Positions 26,575 through 35,312 of a stretch of 64,000 nucleotides of DNA are shown here, one piece after another (the first letter of the stretch is position 1; each line of letters begins with the position of its first letter). This stretch comes from Chakrabartyella piscis. GTDB lineage: Bacteria; Bacillota; Clostridia; Lachnospirales; Anaerotignaceae. Location: NCBI GenBank assembly GCA_030067835.1, contig CP092441.1:1302001-1366000 (forward strand). The letters run 5' to 3'. The position numbers were made by a program, and so were the translations under genes. Below the pieces are notes generated by a model. It did not search any database, was not told the DNA's origin, and worked only from the letters and a program-made list of their open reading frames with translations.

Positions 26575-27525
26575 TTATGCAACAGTGGTCAACAATGCAG
26601 TTCCTTTTCCAGATAGGGCGAAGGAACGATTTTGTGTTTCGCCGATTTTTTTTGCAGGCAAGAAGAAGCTATCCCCTTTTTTGTAGGACAAAGTTTCTTC
26701 TTCTGTAGAAATGGTGCCATTGCCATCCAAAACCAATACATGGACGAAGGTATCGCTGGTGATTTCTTGTGTGTATGGTTTTTCGATATGGATTTGGTCA
26801 ACGGTGAAATAATCACATTGTGACAAATGGTTTTGAGTACAGTTTGGTTGCATGGTGGGTTTCAAATTGGTCACATCCACTGCTTTTTCAATGTGCAATT
26901 CTCTTGTATTGCCAGCAGAATCACGCCTATCGTAATCATATACACGATAGGTGACATTGGAATTTTGTTGGATTTCTGCAATGACAATGCCTTTGCAAAT
27001 GGCGTGGATGGTGCCAGCTTCGATGAAGAAAACATCTCCTTTTTTCACAGGTACTTTATTGAGCACTTCCAACAACGTGTTGTTTTGAATGCGTTCTTGA
27101 AACTCATCTTTGCCGATTTCTTTGGCAAGACCAAAATAGATATAGGAATCTTTTTCGCAATCCACAATATACCAAACTTCTGTTTTGCCATATTGGTTTT
27201 CGTATTTTAGAGCATAGTCATCATCTGGATGCACTTGGATGGAAAGATTGTCCTCTGCATCAATGAGTTTGATTAAGATGGGAAAATCATTGAATTTTTC
27301 GCAGTTGGTTCCCAGAACCTCCTGTTTGTTTTTTGTAATATATTCACGGAAGCTATTACCTTTTAATTCGCCGTTATCAATGATGCTGGAACCGTCAGGA
27401 TGTGTGGATAGCTCCCATGTTTCTGCCAATACAGAGCCAGCAGTTTCTTTATGGAATTTGGAAACTAGGTTTTTGCCACCCCAAATATAATCTTTGCACG
27501 CTGGTTTGAGTTTCAATAGATTCAT
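26575..27525 (-). CDS. manA: Mannose-6-phosphate isomerase, class I
   Basis: The 316-residue zinc enzyme interconverts mannose-6-phosphate and fructose-6-phosphate. Metal ligands are visible in IQVHPDDDYA and KTEVWYIVD, and the third histidine is in EAGTIHAICKG. The QNSNVTYRVYDYDR segment is the substrate-binding signature of class I short-form enzymes. AGGAGG precedes the start. It is the first gene of the minus-strand operon manA, glycerate kinase, epimerase, whose promoter must lie in 27526-27690. Confidence 0.9.
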   Translation of the reverse strand: MNLLKLKPACKDYIWGGKNLVSKFHKETAGSVLAETWELSTHPDGSSIIDNGELKGNSFREYITKNKQEVLGTNCEKFNDFPILIKLIDAEDNLSIQVHPDDDYALKYENQYGKTEVWYIVDCEKDSYIYFGLAKEIGKDEFQERIQNNTLLEVLNKVPVKKGDVFFIEAGTIHAICKGIVIAEIQQNSNVTYRVYDYDRRDSAGNTRELHIEKAVDVTNLKPTMQPNCTQNHLSQCDYFTVDQIHIEKPYTQEITSDTFVHVLVLDGNGTISTEEETLSYKKGDSFFLPAKKIGETQNRSFALSGKGTALLTTVA

Positions 27526-27649
27526 AACAAAACCTCCTTAATCGTTTATAAAATGAGTTTTGAAAAGCAATGATTACTCTTTTTATAACACGAAACATAA
27601 GGAGAACATGGGTTTTTGAAACTTATCGACAGATGCAAAATAGCAGTGG

Positions 27650-27659
27650 GTATAAATAC
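27650..27659. promoter_or_regulatory. GTATAAATAC palindromic motif upstream of manA
   Basis: The same motif stands at 28643-28652 between the divergent regulator and PTS genes, and a related GTATTTATGG occurs at 28718. A shared RpiR-type operator is possible; the motif is AT-rich, so chance is not excluded. Confidence 0.3.
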
Positions 27660-27691
27660 ACATTACGAGCTTGCTAAATATAAATAAAAAA

Positions 27692-27717
27692 GAGAAAACG
27701 CAAAAATGCGCTTTCTC
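27692..27717 (-). terminator. Terminator of the RpiR gene
   Basis: Stem GAGAAAACGCA/TGCGCTTTCTC (27692-27702, 27707-27717), followed on the minus strand by six T residues. Confidence 0.75.
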
Positions 27718-27734
27718 AAAAAAGGTTCCAAATA

Positions 27735-28481
27735 TTATTGAATGATTTGCCAATATTTTTCTGCCATCATACGAATGAGCAAAATTAAACCACTTTTGTC
27801 TGTAATATCATAATTGTCTATGACACGATTTTCACCCCAGAAACAAACTTGTTCTGCACACAATTGGCTCAAAGGGTTTTCTCCAAAGTGGGTGATACAA
27901 AAACAGGGTATGTGTGCGGATTTTGCTTTTTTTGCCATATCCACAATGCGTGGTGTTTGCCCAGAAGCGCTGATGAAGAAAATCAAGTCGTTTTTCGTGT
28001 ATTGTTTGGCGGTATATTCCAAATCGTGAGCTTGGTGATAAAACTCTGTTTTTTTGCCAACCACCTTCAAATATTTGTAGAAAATTTCGCAAAAAGGGAC
28101 GGAATCGCCTACACCAGCAAATAAAATTCGATCCACAGTGTGCATTTTGGCAACCATACGACCAATTGCTTCTTCATCTATGACATCCAATGTTTTGATG
28201 ATATTGGAGGGTATTTTCTCCAAAACACGGTGTTCCACAGTTTCGATTTGGTTTGGCGAATTTTCTTTTTGCAAACTGAATTTCAATTCTGCAAATCCGC
28301 TATATCCCAATTTTTTTGCAGTACGCATAATGGCATTTGGGGAAATGAATAGAGCTTCTGCGATTTTGTGAATGGAAATATCGTGGATATTTGCTTTGTG
28401 TTCTCGTATGTAATCTATGATGCTATCATCTGTGTCATTCAAGTTGAATTCCTTTTCATAAACCCGTTTTTCAAATGTCAT
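27735..28481 (-). CDS. RpiR-family transcriptional regulator
   Basis: The 248-residue protein has an N-terminal HTH_6 (HDISIHKIAEALFISPNAIM then KKLGYSGFAELK) and a C-terminal SIS sugar-phosphate-binding domain. The SIS domain has ILFAGVGDSVPFCEIF and DLIFFISASGQTPRIVDMA, where the Ser/Thr residues bind phosphosugar. The start at 28481 is chosen for GGGGTGA just upstream; an earlier ATG lacks a site. It is divergent from the PTS gene and flanked by pathway operons on both sides, so it probably responds to mannose-6-phosphate or the phosphorylated disaccharide. The E. coli mng operon uses a GntR regulator instead. Confidence 0.85.
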   Translation of the reverse strand: MTFEKRVYEKEFNLNDTDDSIIDYIREHKANIHDISIHKIAEALFISPNAIMRTAKKLGYSGFAELKFSLQKENSPNQIETVEHRVLEKIPSNIIKTLDVIDEEAIGRMVAKMHTVDRILFAGVGDSVPFCEIFYKYLKVVGKKTEFYHQAHDLEYTAKQYTKNDLIFFISASGQTPRIVDMAKKAKSAHIPCFCITHFGENPLSQLCAEQVCFWGENRVIDNYDITDKSGLILLIRMMAEKYWQIIQ

Positions 28482-28642
28482 ACAATCACCCCAGAGTATT
28501 TCTTTTAACGTAAATCTACAATACAATGTATCTAATCATTATGGTAGCTTGTTTGTGTTATCTTGTCAAGTTTCCCTAGTGGAATTGTTGTGGGAATACA
28601 CAAAAACGTAAATGGAAAATGGGAAATGAGCTGATTTCGTGT

Positions 28643-28652
28643 GTATAAATAC
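28643..28652. promoter_or_regulatory. GTATAAATAC motif in the rpiR-PTS divergent region
   Basis: It lies in the 371-base intergenic region 28482-28852, which also has a TATACT -10 candidate at 28758-28763 for the PTS gene and a related half-motif at 28718. No gene is seen in this region. Confidence 0.3.
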
Positions 28653-28852
28653 AAGGGATTGAAATGGGGATTTTGGTACATATCGGAAATTTGTACACAA
28701 TTTGAAAAAAATCTTGTGTATTTATGGTGTTTATTTATTTTTCGACAAAACAGATGCTATACTACAGATAAATAAAGGTCTTGCAAGCCAATCAAACAAA
28801 ACATAAGGATACGACATAGGGATGACTTTATAGAGGATAAGGATGGGATGAT

Positions 28853-30766
28853 ATGAATTTATCAGAATTGACAAGTTCCAAGCTTTTTGTTTTAAATGCA
28901 GATGTGAATACAAAAGAAGAAGTATTGCAACAATTGGTGAAACGATTGTATGAAGCGGGAAAAATCACCTCAGAAGAAGGGTTTTTGCAAGCGGTTTTGG
29001 CAAGAGAGGAGCTTTCTGCAACGGGTATGGAAGGGGGACTTGCAATTCCCCACGGAAAATCCTCTGCTGTCAAACAAGCCTGTTTTGCAGTTATGACAAC
29101 AAAAAAACCTGTTGTAGGATGGGAAAGTTTGGACCCAGACAATGAAGTGCAACACATTTTCTTGTTGGCAATTCCAGAAAATGCAGCAGGAGATACCCAT
29201 TTGGAGTTGTTGGCAGAATTGATGACACGAATGGGCGATGCGGAATATATGGAGAAATTGTTTGCCTCCAAAGATGCAAAGGAGTTTTATCACAACTTAG
29301 ACAATACGGTGGGAAAAGATGACGAAGATGTGGTGTATCACAAAACCATGGTTGCGGTCACAGCCTGTCCAGCAGGAATTGCGCATACATACATGGCGGC
29401 AGAGGCTTTGGTGAAAGCGGGCAAAGAGCTGGGTGTGCAGATTTTTGTGGAAAAACAAGGAGCAAATGGCATTGAAGATAGACATACAACGGAACAATTG
29501 CAAAATGCAGATGCGGTTATCTTTGCAGTTGGAGTTGCGGTGAAAGAAGTGGAGCGATTTGCACATTTGCCAAGCATCAAAGTCCCTGTGGCACAACCCA
29601 TCAAAGATGGCATAGGTGTGGTGCAACAAGCCTTGGACAAAGCGGCATCTTCCCAAAAGGGCGAATATGTTGCAACAGGTGATAAGGAAGGCAAAGAAAA
29701 CCACAAAGATATCATCAAACAATCTGTTTTGACAGGTATTTCCTATATGATTCCATTAATTGTAGCAGGCGGTATGATTGGTGCGTTTGCAGTTTTGATG
29801 AATAATATCTTTGGTTTGGGAGAATTGTATAACGATGCAACTTCTTGGCTTGGTTTATTCCGTGGCTTGGGCGGTGGTTTGCTTGGCACCTTGTTGATTC
29901 CTGTTCTTTCTGCATACATGGCATATTCCATTGGTGATAAAACAGCGTTGGCAGCGGGTTTTGCAGCAGGATTTGCGGCAAATCAAATCCAAGGTGGATT
30001 TTTGGCTGGTATGGCTGGTGGTTTGTTGGCTGGATATACAGTTTTGTTGCTGAAGAAAAAAATTCCTTCCAAAGGTACATTGGCTGGGTTTGTCAGTTTT
30101 TGGGTATATCCAGTATTTTCAACGGTTATTGTTGGGATCATGATGTTTTTGGTGATTGGCAAGCCCATTGCATGGTTGAACACCACTTTGGTATATTATT
30201 TGCAATCCTTGAGCGGTGCAAATGCAGCATTATTGGGTGCAATTTTGGGCATCATGGTATCCTTTGATTTGGGTGGTCCTGTGAATAAGGCGGCATATAC
30301 ATTTTGTGCAGGTGCCATTGCAGAAGGTTTGATTATGCCATATGCAGTGTTTGCTTCTGTGAAAATGGTTTCTGGATTTGCAGTTACTTTTGCCACTATG
30401 GTTGGCAAAAAACAATATAGCAGAGAAGAAATTGAAGTTGGACAATCCACTTGGATTTTGGCTTTGGCAGGCATCACAGAAGGTGCAATTCCATTTATGA
30501 TGCGAGATCCTTTGCGTGTCATTGCATCTTTGTGTACAGGCTCTGCAATTACAGGTGCAATTGTGGCAGCTTGCAACATTGGTTTGGACGTTCCGGGTGC
30601 TGGAATATTCTCCATCTTTATGATGCAATGTGATACAGTGTCTGCAACAATGGCAGCAGCGATTTGGTTGGGTGCAGCAGTGGTTGGCGGTGTGATTTCT
30701 GGTGGCTTGTTGATTGCAACTAGAAAAATGAAAGCAAGAAAAGATGACATGAAGGAGGCTATGTAA
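28853..30766 (+). CDS. mngA: PTS EIIABC, fructose/mannosyl-glycerate type
   Basis: The 637-residue protein is a single-chain phosphotransferase permease in the order IIA-IIB-IIC. IIA has its phospho-histidine at about residue 67 (GLAIPHGKS). IIB has the P-loop cysteine near 172 (AVTACPAGIAHTYMAAEAL). IIC from about 280 has ten or so membrane segments with the AGITEGAIPF motif. Length and order match MngA of E. coli as well as fructose EIIABC. The adjacent GH38 mannosidase, glycerate kinase and ManA favour import and 6-phosphorylation of 2-O-alpha-mannosyl-D-glycerate over fructose, since no fruK is present. Confidence 0.85.
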   Translation: MNLSELTSSKLFVLNADVNTKEEVLQQLVKRLYEAGKITSEEGFLQAVLAREELSATGMEGGLAIPHGKSSAVKQACFAVMTTKKPVVGWESLDPDNEVQHIFLLAIPENAAGDTHLELLAELMTRMGDAEYMEKLFASKDAKEFYHNLDNTVGKDDEDVVYHKTMVAVTACPAGIAHTYMAAEALVKAGKELGVQIFVEKQGANGIEDRHTTEQLQNADAVIFAVGVAVKEVERFAHLPSIKVPVAQPIKDGIGVVQQALDKAASSQKGEYVATGDKEGKENHKDIIKQSVLTGISYMIPLIVAGGMIGAFAVLMNNIFGLGELYNDATSWLGLFRGLGGGLLGTLLIPVLSAYMAYSIGDKTALAAGFAAGFAANQIQGGFLAGMAGGLLAGYTVLLLKKKIPSKGTLAGFVSFWVYPVFSTVIVGIMMFLVIGKPIAWLNTTLVYYLQSLSGANAALLGAILGIMVSFDLGGPVNKAAYTFCAGAIAEGLIMPYAVFASVKMVSGFAVTFATMVGKKQYSREEIEVGQSTWILALAGITEGAIPFMMRDPLRVIASLCTGSAITGAIVAACNIGLDVPGAGIFSIFMMQCDTVSATMAAAIWLGAAVVGGVISGGLLIATRKMKARKDDMKEAM

Positions 30767-30769
30767 GTT

Positions 30770-33352
30770 ATGGCGAAGAATGTACATATTGTTCCACACA
30801 TTCATTGGGATAGAGAATGGTATTTTACAACAGAGGAGTCTCGAATTTTGTTGGTCAACAACATGGAAGAAGTATTGGAAATGTTGGAAACCAATGAAAA
30901 CTATCCCCATTATGTATTGGATGGTCAAACAGCAGTGTTGGAAGATTATTTTGATGTGAAACCAGAAAATTTTGAACGGGTGAAAAAGCTTGTGGAACAG
31001 GGGAAACTCATCATTGGCCCTTGGTATACACAAACAGATGAAATGGTTGTAGGCGGAGAATCCATTGTCCGCAATCTTTTGTATGGGATGAAAGATTGTG
31101 CAAAATTGGGACCACCGATGATGATTGGTTATTTGCCAGATTCCTTTGGGCAAAGCGAGAAATTGCCACAAATCTTGAATGGTTTTGATATTGACCGCTG
31201 TATGTTTTGGCGTGGTACTTCTGAACGCCATGGGACAGACAAACACAATTTTTATTGGGAAAGTGAATCCAAAGGTCGTGTGTTGACACATTTGCTTCCT
31301 TTGGGATATGCAATTGGGAAATATCTTCCAGTGGAAAAAGAAGCCCTTGCAAAGCGTATGAGCAAATATATGCCTGTATTGGAAAAAGGTGCGGTGAATG
31401 AGGAGATTTTGGTTTCCAATGGACATGACCAAATGCCTTTACAAAAGGATATTTTTGATGTAATGGATAGCTTATCTGAACTATATCCGGATAAAAAATT
31501 CTTCCTGAGTAGGTTTGAACATATTTTCGATGAAATGGAAAAAATGGATAACTTAGATACCATCAAGGGTGAATTGTTGGATGGAAAATATATGCGTGTC
31601 CATAGAAGTATTTTCTCATCCCGTGCAGATTTGAAAGCATACAATACAAGGATTGAAAACAAAATTACAAATATTTTGGAACCTCTTGCCTCCCTTGCCT
31701 ATGGATTGGGTGCGGAATACCATCATGGTTTGATGGAAGCCATTTGGAAGGAATTGATGAAAAACCATGCACACGATTCCATTGGCTGTTGTTGTAGCGA
31801 TAAAGTACATCGTGCCATTGAAAATAGATTTTTCTTGGCAGAGGATAAGACAGATGAATTGATTCGTTTCTACAAACGTAAACTTGCAGATGCCATTTCC
31901 TGCGAAAAGGCGTTGGATAAGGTGGTTGCATTCAATTTGTTGCCTTATGATAGAACATCTGTGGTGGAAACCGAGGTCATCACAAAAATGAAAGCCTTTG
32001 TTTTGACAGATGACACGGGAAGAAATGTTCCCTTTGAAATTCTCCATGCAGAAGAAATAGATGCTGGTTTGATCGATCGCCAAATTGTTCATTATGGAAA
32101 TTACGATCCATTTATGGAATATACTATTGCTTTGTATGATACAATTCCAGCAATGGGATATCAAACATATTTCATTATAGAAGCACATGAAACAGCAAAA
32201 CAACAACTATCTATGGGTATGGAAAATGAGTTTTATCAAATTGCTGTGGCAGAAAATGGCAGTTTGACCATCTTGGATAAGGAAACAAACAAAACATATA
32301 CCGATGTATTGTTGTTGGAAGATGGAGCGGATGATGGAGATGGATATGATTATTCTCCTTTGGAAGATGATTTTATTTTAACATCAAAAGATATTGTGGC
32401 ACAAACAGATGTGGAAACCTATGGAAACAAAACGGTGTGTACCATTGCATATACTATGTGTGTCCCAAAGGATTTGGAGGAAAGAAAGGCAAAAAAAGCA
32501 AGTGGTTCTATGGATGTGGAATTGGTGATTACCATGAAAAAAGGTTCACCCATTTTGGAAGTGGTTGCAAATATTGAAAATAGAGTATGTGACCATCGGG
32601 TGCGTGTGTGGATTCCAAATGGTGTAAAAACAGCATTTTCTGTATCAGACAACCAATTTGGGCAAATCAAACGACCTGTTTATGATTCTGCAATGGATGT
32701 TTGGGAAAAAGAAGGCTGGGATGAACGACCAGATTCCATTTATCCCATGTTGTCCTATGTTGCTTTTGCAGACCAAAAGGGTTTGGCGGTGTTGACCAAT
32801 TCTGTCAGAGAATTTGAAATCATTGGAGAGGAATTTGACACATTGGCGATTACACTCTTTAGGAGTGTTGGATATTTGGGAAAAGAAGAAATGTATCGTA
32901 GACCTGGTCGTCCATCAGGCATCAAAATGCCTACACCAGATTCTCAAATGCTTGGCAGTTTGCAGTTTGATTTTGCCATCGCCAAAAACACAAGGGATTT
33001 GGCTACTGTAGCACGAGAATACATCACACCCATTGTATGTTACAATAAAATGCCATACAATGCCATGAAACTCAATCCACCAACCTTTGTAGCACCTGCT
33101 GCATATAGCTTTTTGAAGGTGAATCAACCCAATTTTGTATTGTCTGCATTCAAAAAGGCGGAATGTGAGGATGGATATATTTTGCGTGGATACCAAGTGA
33201 CCGAAGCAAATACAAAGGTACAAGTTGCTGTGTTTGGGGAACAGGCTGTGTCTGCTTTGGTCAACTTAAATGAAAAGAAAGTAGAAAGTTTATTGAAACA
33301 TCAGGGCATAAATATGGAAAAAAATGTGGTAACATCTATTTATATTGATTGA
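30770..33352 (+). CDS. mngB: GH38 alpha-mannosidase, mannosyl-glycerate hydrolase type
   Basis: The 860-residue cytoplasmic enzyme (no signal peptide) starts with the GH38 zinc motif HIVPHIHWDREW. The second metal/substrate region is QTDEMVVGGESIVRNL, and the nucleophile Asp is in IGYLPDSFGQSEKLPQIL. The zinc-binding NHAHDSIGCCCSDKVHRAI helix is followed by the beta-rich C-terminal domains. It starts 3 bases after the PTS stop with GGAGG upstream, so both are translated from one message. With a PTS partner the expected substrate is 2-O-(6-phospho-mannosyl)-glycerate, cleaved to mannose-6-phosphate and glycerate. Confidence 0.88.
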   Translation: MAKNVHIVPHIHWDREWYFTTEESRILLVNNMEEVLEMLETNENYPHYVLDGQTAVLEDYFDVKPENFERVKKLVEQGKLIIGPWYTQTDEMVVGGESIVRNLLYGMKDCAKLGPPMMIGYLPDSFGQSEKLPQILNGFDIDRCMFWRGTSERHGTDKHNFYWESESKGRVLTHLLPLGYAIGKYLPVEKEALAKRMSKYMPVLEKGAVNEEILVSNGHDQMPLQKDIFDVMDSLSELYPDKKFFLSRFEHIFDEMEKMDNLDTIKGELLDGKYMRVHRSIFSSRADLKAYNTRIENKITNILEPLASLAYGLGAEYHHGLMEAIWKELMKNHAHDSIGCCCSDKVHRAIENRFFLAEDKTDELIRFYKRKLADAISCEKALDKVVAFNLLPYDRTSVVETEVITKMKAFVLTDDTGRNVPFEILHAEEIDAGLIDRQIVHYGNYDPFMEYTIALYDTIPAMGYQTYFIIEAHETAKQQLSMGMENEFYQIAVAENGSLTILDKETNKTYTDVLLLEDGADDGDGYDYSPLEDDFILTSKDIVAQTDVETYGNKTVCTIAYTMCVPKDLEERKAKKASGSMDVELVITMKKGSPILEVVANIENRVCDHRVRVWIPNGVKTAFSVSDNQFGQIKRPVYDSAMDVWEKEGWDERPDSIYPMLSYVAFADQKGLAVLTNSVREFEIIGEEFDTLAITLFRSVGYLGKEEMYRRPGRPSGIKMPTPDSQMLGSLQFDFAIAKNTRDLATVAREYITPIVCYNKMPYNAMKLNPPTFVAPAAYSFLKVNQPNFVLSAFKKAECEDGYILRGYQVTEANTKVQVAVFGEQAVSALVNLNEKKVESLLKHQGINMEKNVVTSIYID

Positions 33353-33492
33353 TCAGAGCCTAGAGCAATTGTTTTTTGAAAGTCCTTTACTCTAGAAACA
33401 CCATTGTTAAGAAAGTTTCGCTCCTTGATAATCATACTTGTCATTGTGTTTTTTATGATGGATTGAAAAATATGTAAATTAGAAATAAACAT

Positions 33493-33548
33493 CCCTCAAT
33501 AGCCGAGCGTTAGCTTGTCCCTGTTGAGGGGTGTTTTTGTGCGTTGAG
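33493..33548 (+). terminator. Terminator after the mannosidase gene
   Basis: Stem CCCTCAA/TTGAGGG (33493-33499, 33534-33540) with a 34-base loop is followed by GTG and five T residues. Confidence 0.6.
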
Positions 33549-33916
33549 GATTTGTAATTGTGTGAAGTTTAATGATTGCGTATTAACAAGTAAATTATTA
33601 TTTTGTGAGGATGATTTATGATTGGAAGAAAATTAAACGGATAGGAAATATTCTAAAGGGTAAATAATAGGTGGACAAAGCCTGTAAATCTAGTAAATAC
33701 AGCGAAAACTATGTTTGCTTACTCACGTTATCATAAGATATTCCTGAAAAAATATTGAATAAATAATATAATATGATAACAGAAAAGTATGGTTTAAAGG
33801 CGATCAAACATGGCTGTCAGTTATAATAAACTTTGGAAATACTTGATTGAGTAAAATATGTAATTATATTTAGAAATCAACAATTGAGTATTGGTTTAAA
33901 TAAAAAACTTGGTTAA
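33549..33916. other. AT-rich stretch without a recognisable gene
   Basis: Stops are frequent in all frames and no ribosome site with a credible gene was found. It marks the change from the mannosyl-glycerate locus to the accessory island. Confidence 0.5.
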
Positions 33917-33960
33917 CTATAAATATATTTATAGAAATACTTTAAAATAACTGCTATAAT
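33917..33960 (+). promoter_or_regulatory. 18-base palindrome and extended -10 upstream of the Fic module
   Basis: CTATAAATATATTTATAG (33917-33934) is a perfect palindrome. It is followed by the extended -10 TGCTATAAT (TATAAT at 33955-33960), 27 bases before the antitoxin start. The palindrome covers the -35 position, where an autoregulator of the toxin-antitoxin pair would bind. Confidence 0.5.
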
Positions 33961-33987
33961 AAAAATAAAAGATTGCGAGGTGTTATT

Positions 33988-34164
33988 ATGCCATCAATAA
34001 TGGAAATGAATTTGAACTATACATTGGGAACGCAGAAAATAGAAAAAGTCAATCCGAGCAAAGATGCGATTCATTTGTGTAAGGAAATGTCTAAAAAAAA
34101 TATGAGTGCTAATGAAGCAGTAGAGGCAATTAAGATGAAATATAGAGTAGATAAAGGTGTGTAA
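33988..34164 (+). CDS. VbhA-like antitoxin of the Fic protein
   Basis: The 58-residue protein is preceded by GAGGTG. Its helix LGTQKIEKVNPSKDA aligns by eye with the inhibitory helix of VbhA (S/T-x-x-x-E-G/N), giving T-Q-K-I-E-K: the inhibitory Glu is present but the following Gly/Asn is Lys. The C-terminal SANEAVEAIKMKYRV resembles the conserved VbhA tail. The stop lies directly before the Fic start, the normal layout of class I Fic toxin-antitoxin modules. Confidence 0.7.
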   Translation: MPSIMEMNLNYTLGTQKIEKVNPSKDAIHLCKEMSKKNMSANEAVEAIKMKYRVDKGV

Positions 34165-34165
34165 T

Positions 34166-34783
34166 ATGAGCGATGGATTTAATAAGTATGATGTTTATGT
34201 CACCAATGAGTCAATTTATTGTTATAGGGGTACAAATGTACTTAGAAATAAATTCAAAATAAAAGATAATACCACTCTTAAGCAAATTGAAGATGACATT
34301 ACTACAATTCGTCAATTAGATTTGTTAGATGCAGATATAACAGGTAGATTTACTGCTAGTCATCTTTGTAAAATCCATAAATATATTTTTGGTGATATAT
34401 ATTCTTTTGCAGGGCATTTTAGAAAAGAAAGTATCTCCAAAGGAAATACGGTATTTGAAAATCCAAATACAATAAAAGTTAAATTGGAAAAATTGTTGAT
34501 TTTATTGAAGAATGAAAACTATTTAAAAAATCTTGATGAAACTGCATTTATAGAACGATTGGCATATTATTTTGCTGAACTGAATTATTTGCATCCGTTC
34601 AGAGAAGGTAATGGTAGAGCAACGAGGGAGTTTATTCGTCAACTGTTATGGGTAAATGGTTATGTGGTAGATTGGACTGCTGTAGAGGCAGATTATTTAT
34701 TAGACATTATGGAGGATTCTGTTTTTGATGTTAAGCCTTTGGTTGTTTTGCTACAAAAATGTATAAAACCAATGAATATCTGA
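34166..34783 (+). CDS. Fic-domain AMP-transferase toxin (class I)
   Basis: The 205-residue protein has the complete Fic motif HPFREGNGRATREF, with catalytic His and the anion-hole GNGR. The upstream ITGRFTASHLCKIHKYIFGDIYSFAG region is typical of the VbhT/Doc-like group. Members AMPylate targets such as DNA gyrase and topoisomerase IV; the target here is not known. No inhibitory S/TxxxE(G/N) motif is seen within the protein, consistent with inhibition by the separate upstream antitoxin. Confidence 0.85.
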   Translation: MSDGFNKYDVYVTNESIYCYRGTNVLRNKFKIKDNTTLKQIEDDITTIRQLDLLDADITGRFTASHLCKIHKYIFGDIYSFAGHFRKESISKGNTVFENPNTIKVKLEKLLILLKNENYLKNLDETAFIERLAYYFAELNYLHPFREGNGRATREFIRQLLWVNGYVVDWTAVEADYLLDIMEDSVFDVKPLVVLLQKCIKPMNI

Positions 34784-34981
34784 GTGCAGTTTGTTTTAGA
34801 AATAAGGCGTAAGTTTTTTATGCACTCGACTTTTAATGATAACATTTTGATAACAAAAACCCATAATAATCCCAATACCAACGATAATATGAAGAAAAAC
34901 AAGCCCATTTTAAAGCCTTTTTTGACCTAAATCCCGCCATTTTACAATCATCGGCGGCGAGTGGGAGTAATACCAAGAAAC
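34784..34981. other. Stretch without a supported gene
   Basis: A short minus-strand frame (34909 downward) with a hydrophobic start is present, but no convincing ribosome site or family match supports it. Confidence 0.4.
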
Positions 34982-35025
34982 CTCACAAACCCAGTAATCA
35001 TACGGGTTTGTGAGATTATTTTTTT
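34982..35025 (+). terminator. Strong terminator after the Fic gene
   Basis: Stem CTCACAAACCC/GGGTTTGTGAG (34982-34992, 35004-35014), 11 bp perfect, followed by ATTA and seven T residues. Confidence 0.75.
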
Positions 35026-35064
35026 GCTCGTGATATTAAATTGATATTAAATAAAATTTTTATA

Positions 35065-35230
35065 CTACCTTTTAGTTAACCAATTATTAATACTGTCAAG
35101 GCTTAATTGTAGCTGACCTTGTCTTCCGTAATACTGTGAAAATCTTGCCTGTATGTCTTTAGAGAATACTGGATTAATCGAACTAACAATAATAGCATTT
35201 TCATATAGATTACTTTTACCAATATTAGTA
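35065..35230 (-). pseudogene. C-terminal fragment of an unknown protein, cut by an IS
   Basis: About 54 codons remain (for example NAIIVSSINPVFSKDIQARF, ending SINNWLTKR), running out of the end of IS3-type element A at 35231. No family is recognised. Its N-terminal part is not found beside the other IS copies in this window. Confidence 0.45.
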
Positions 35231-35312
35231 TATAATGGCTCAGTTGTCAAGACAAAAAAACAATTCTTTTTTAATGAACTCAATTTAATAAAGGAAAGAG
35301 TAACCCCTCCTC

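Noticed and set aside
28853..30766. PTS gene as an ordinary fructose system
   Set aside because: No fruK or DeoR-type regulator nearby, whereas mannosidase, glycerate kinase and manA are; mannosyl-glycerate fits better, though fructose specificity cannot be excluded.
30230..31432. 400-codon minus-strand open frame opposite the PTS and mannosidase genes
   Set aside because: His/Phe/Cys-rich antisense frame crossing two convincing plus-strand genes; no start signal or family match.
34693..34908. Minus-strand frame with hydrophobic start (MGLFFFILSLVLGLLWVF)
   Set aside because: Runs into the Fic gene on the other strand, has only a weak ribosome site and no family pattern; recorded as unsupported.
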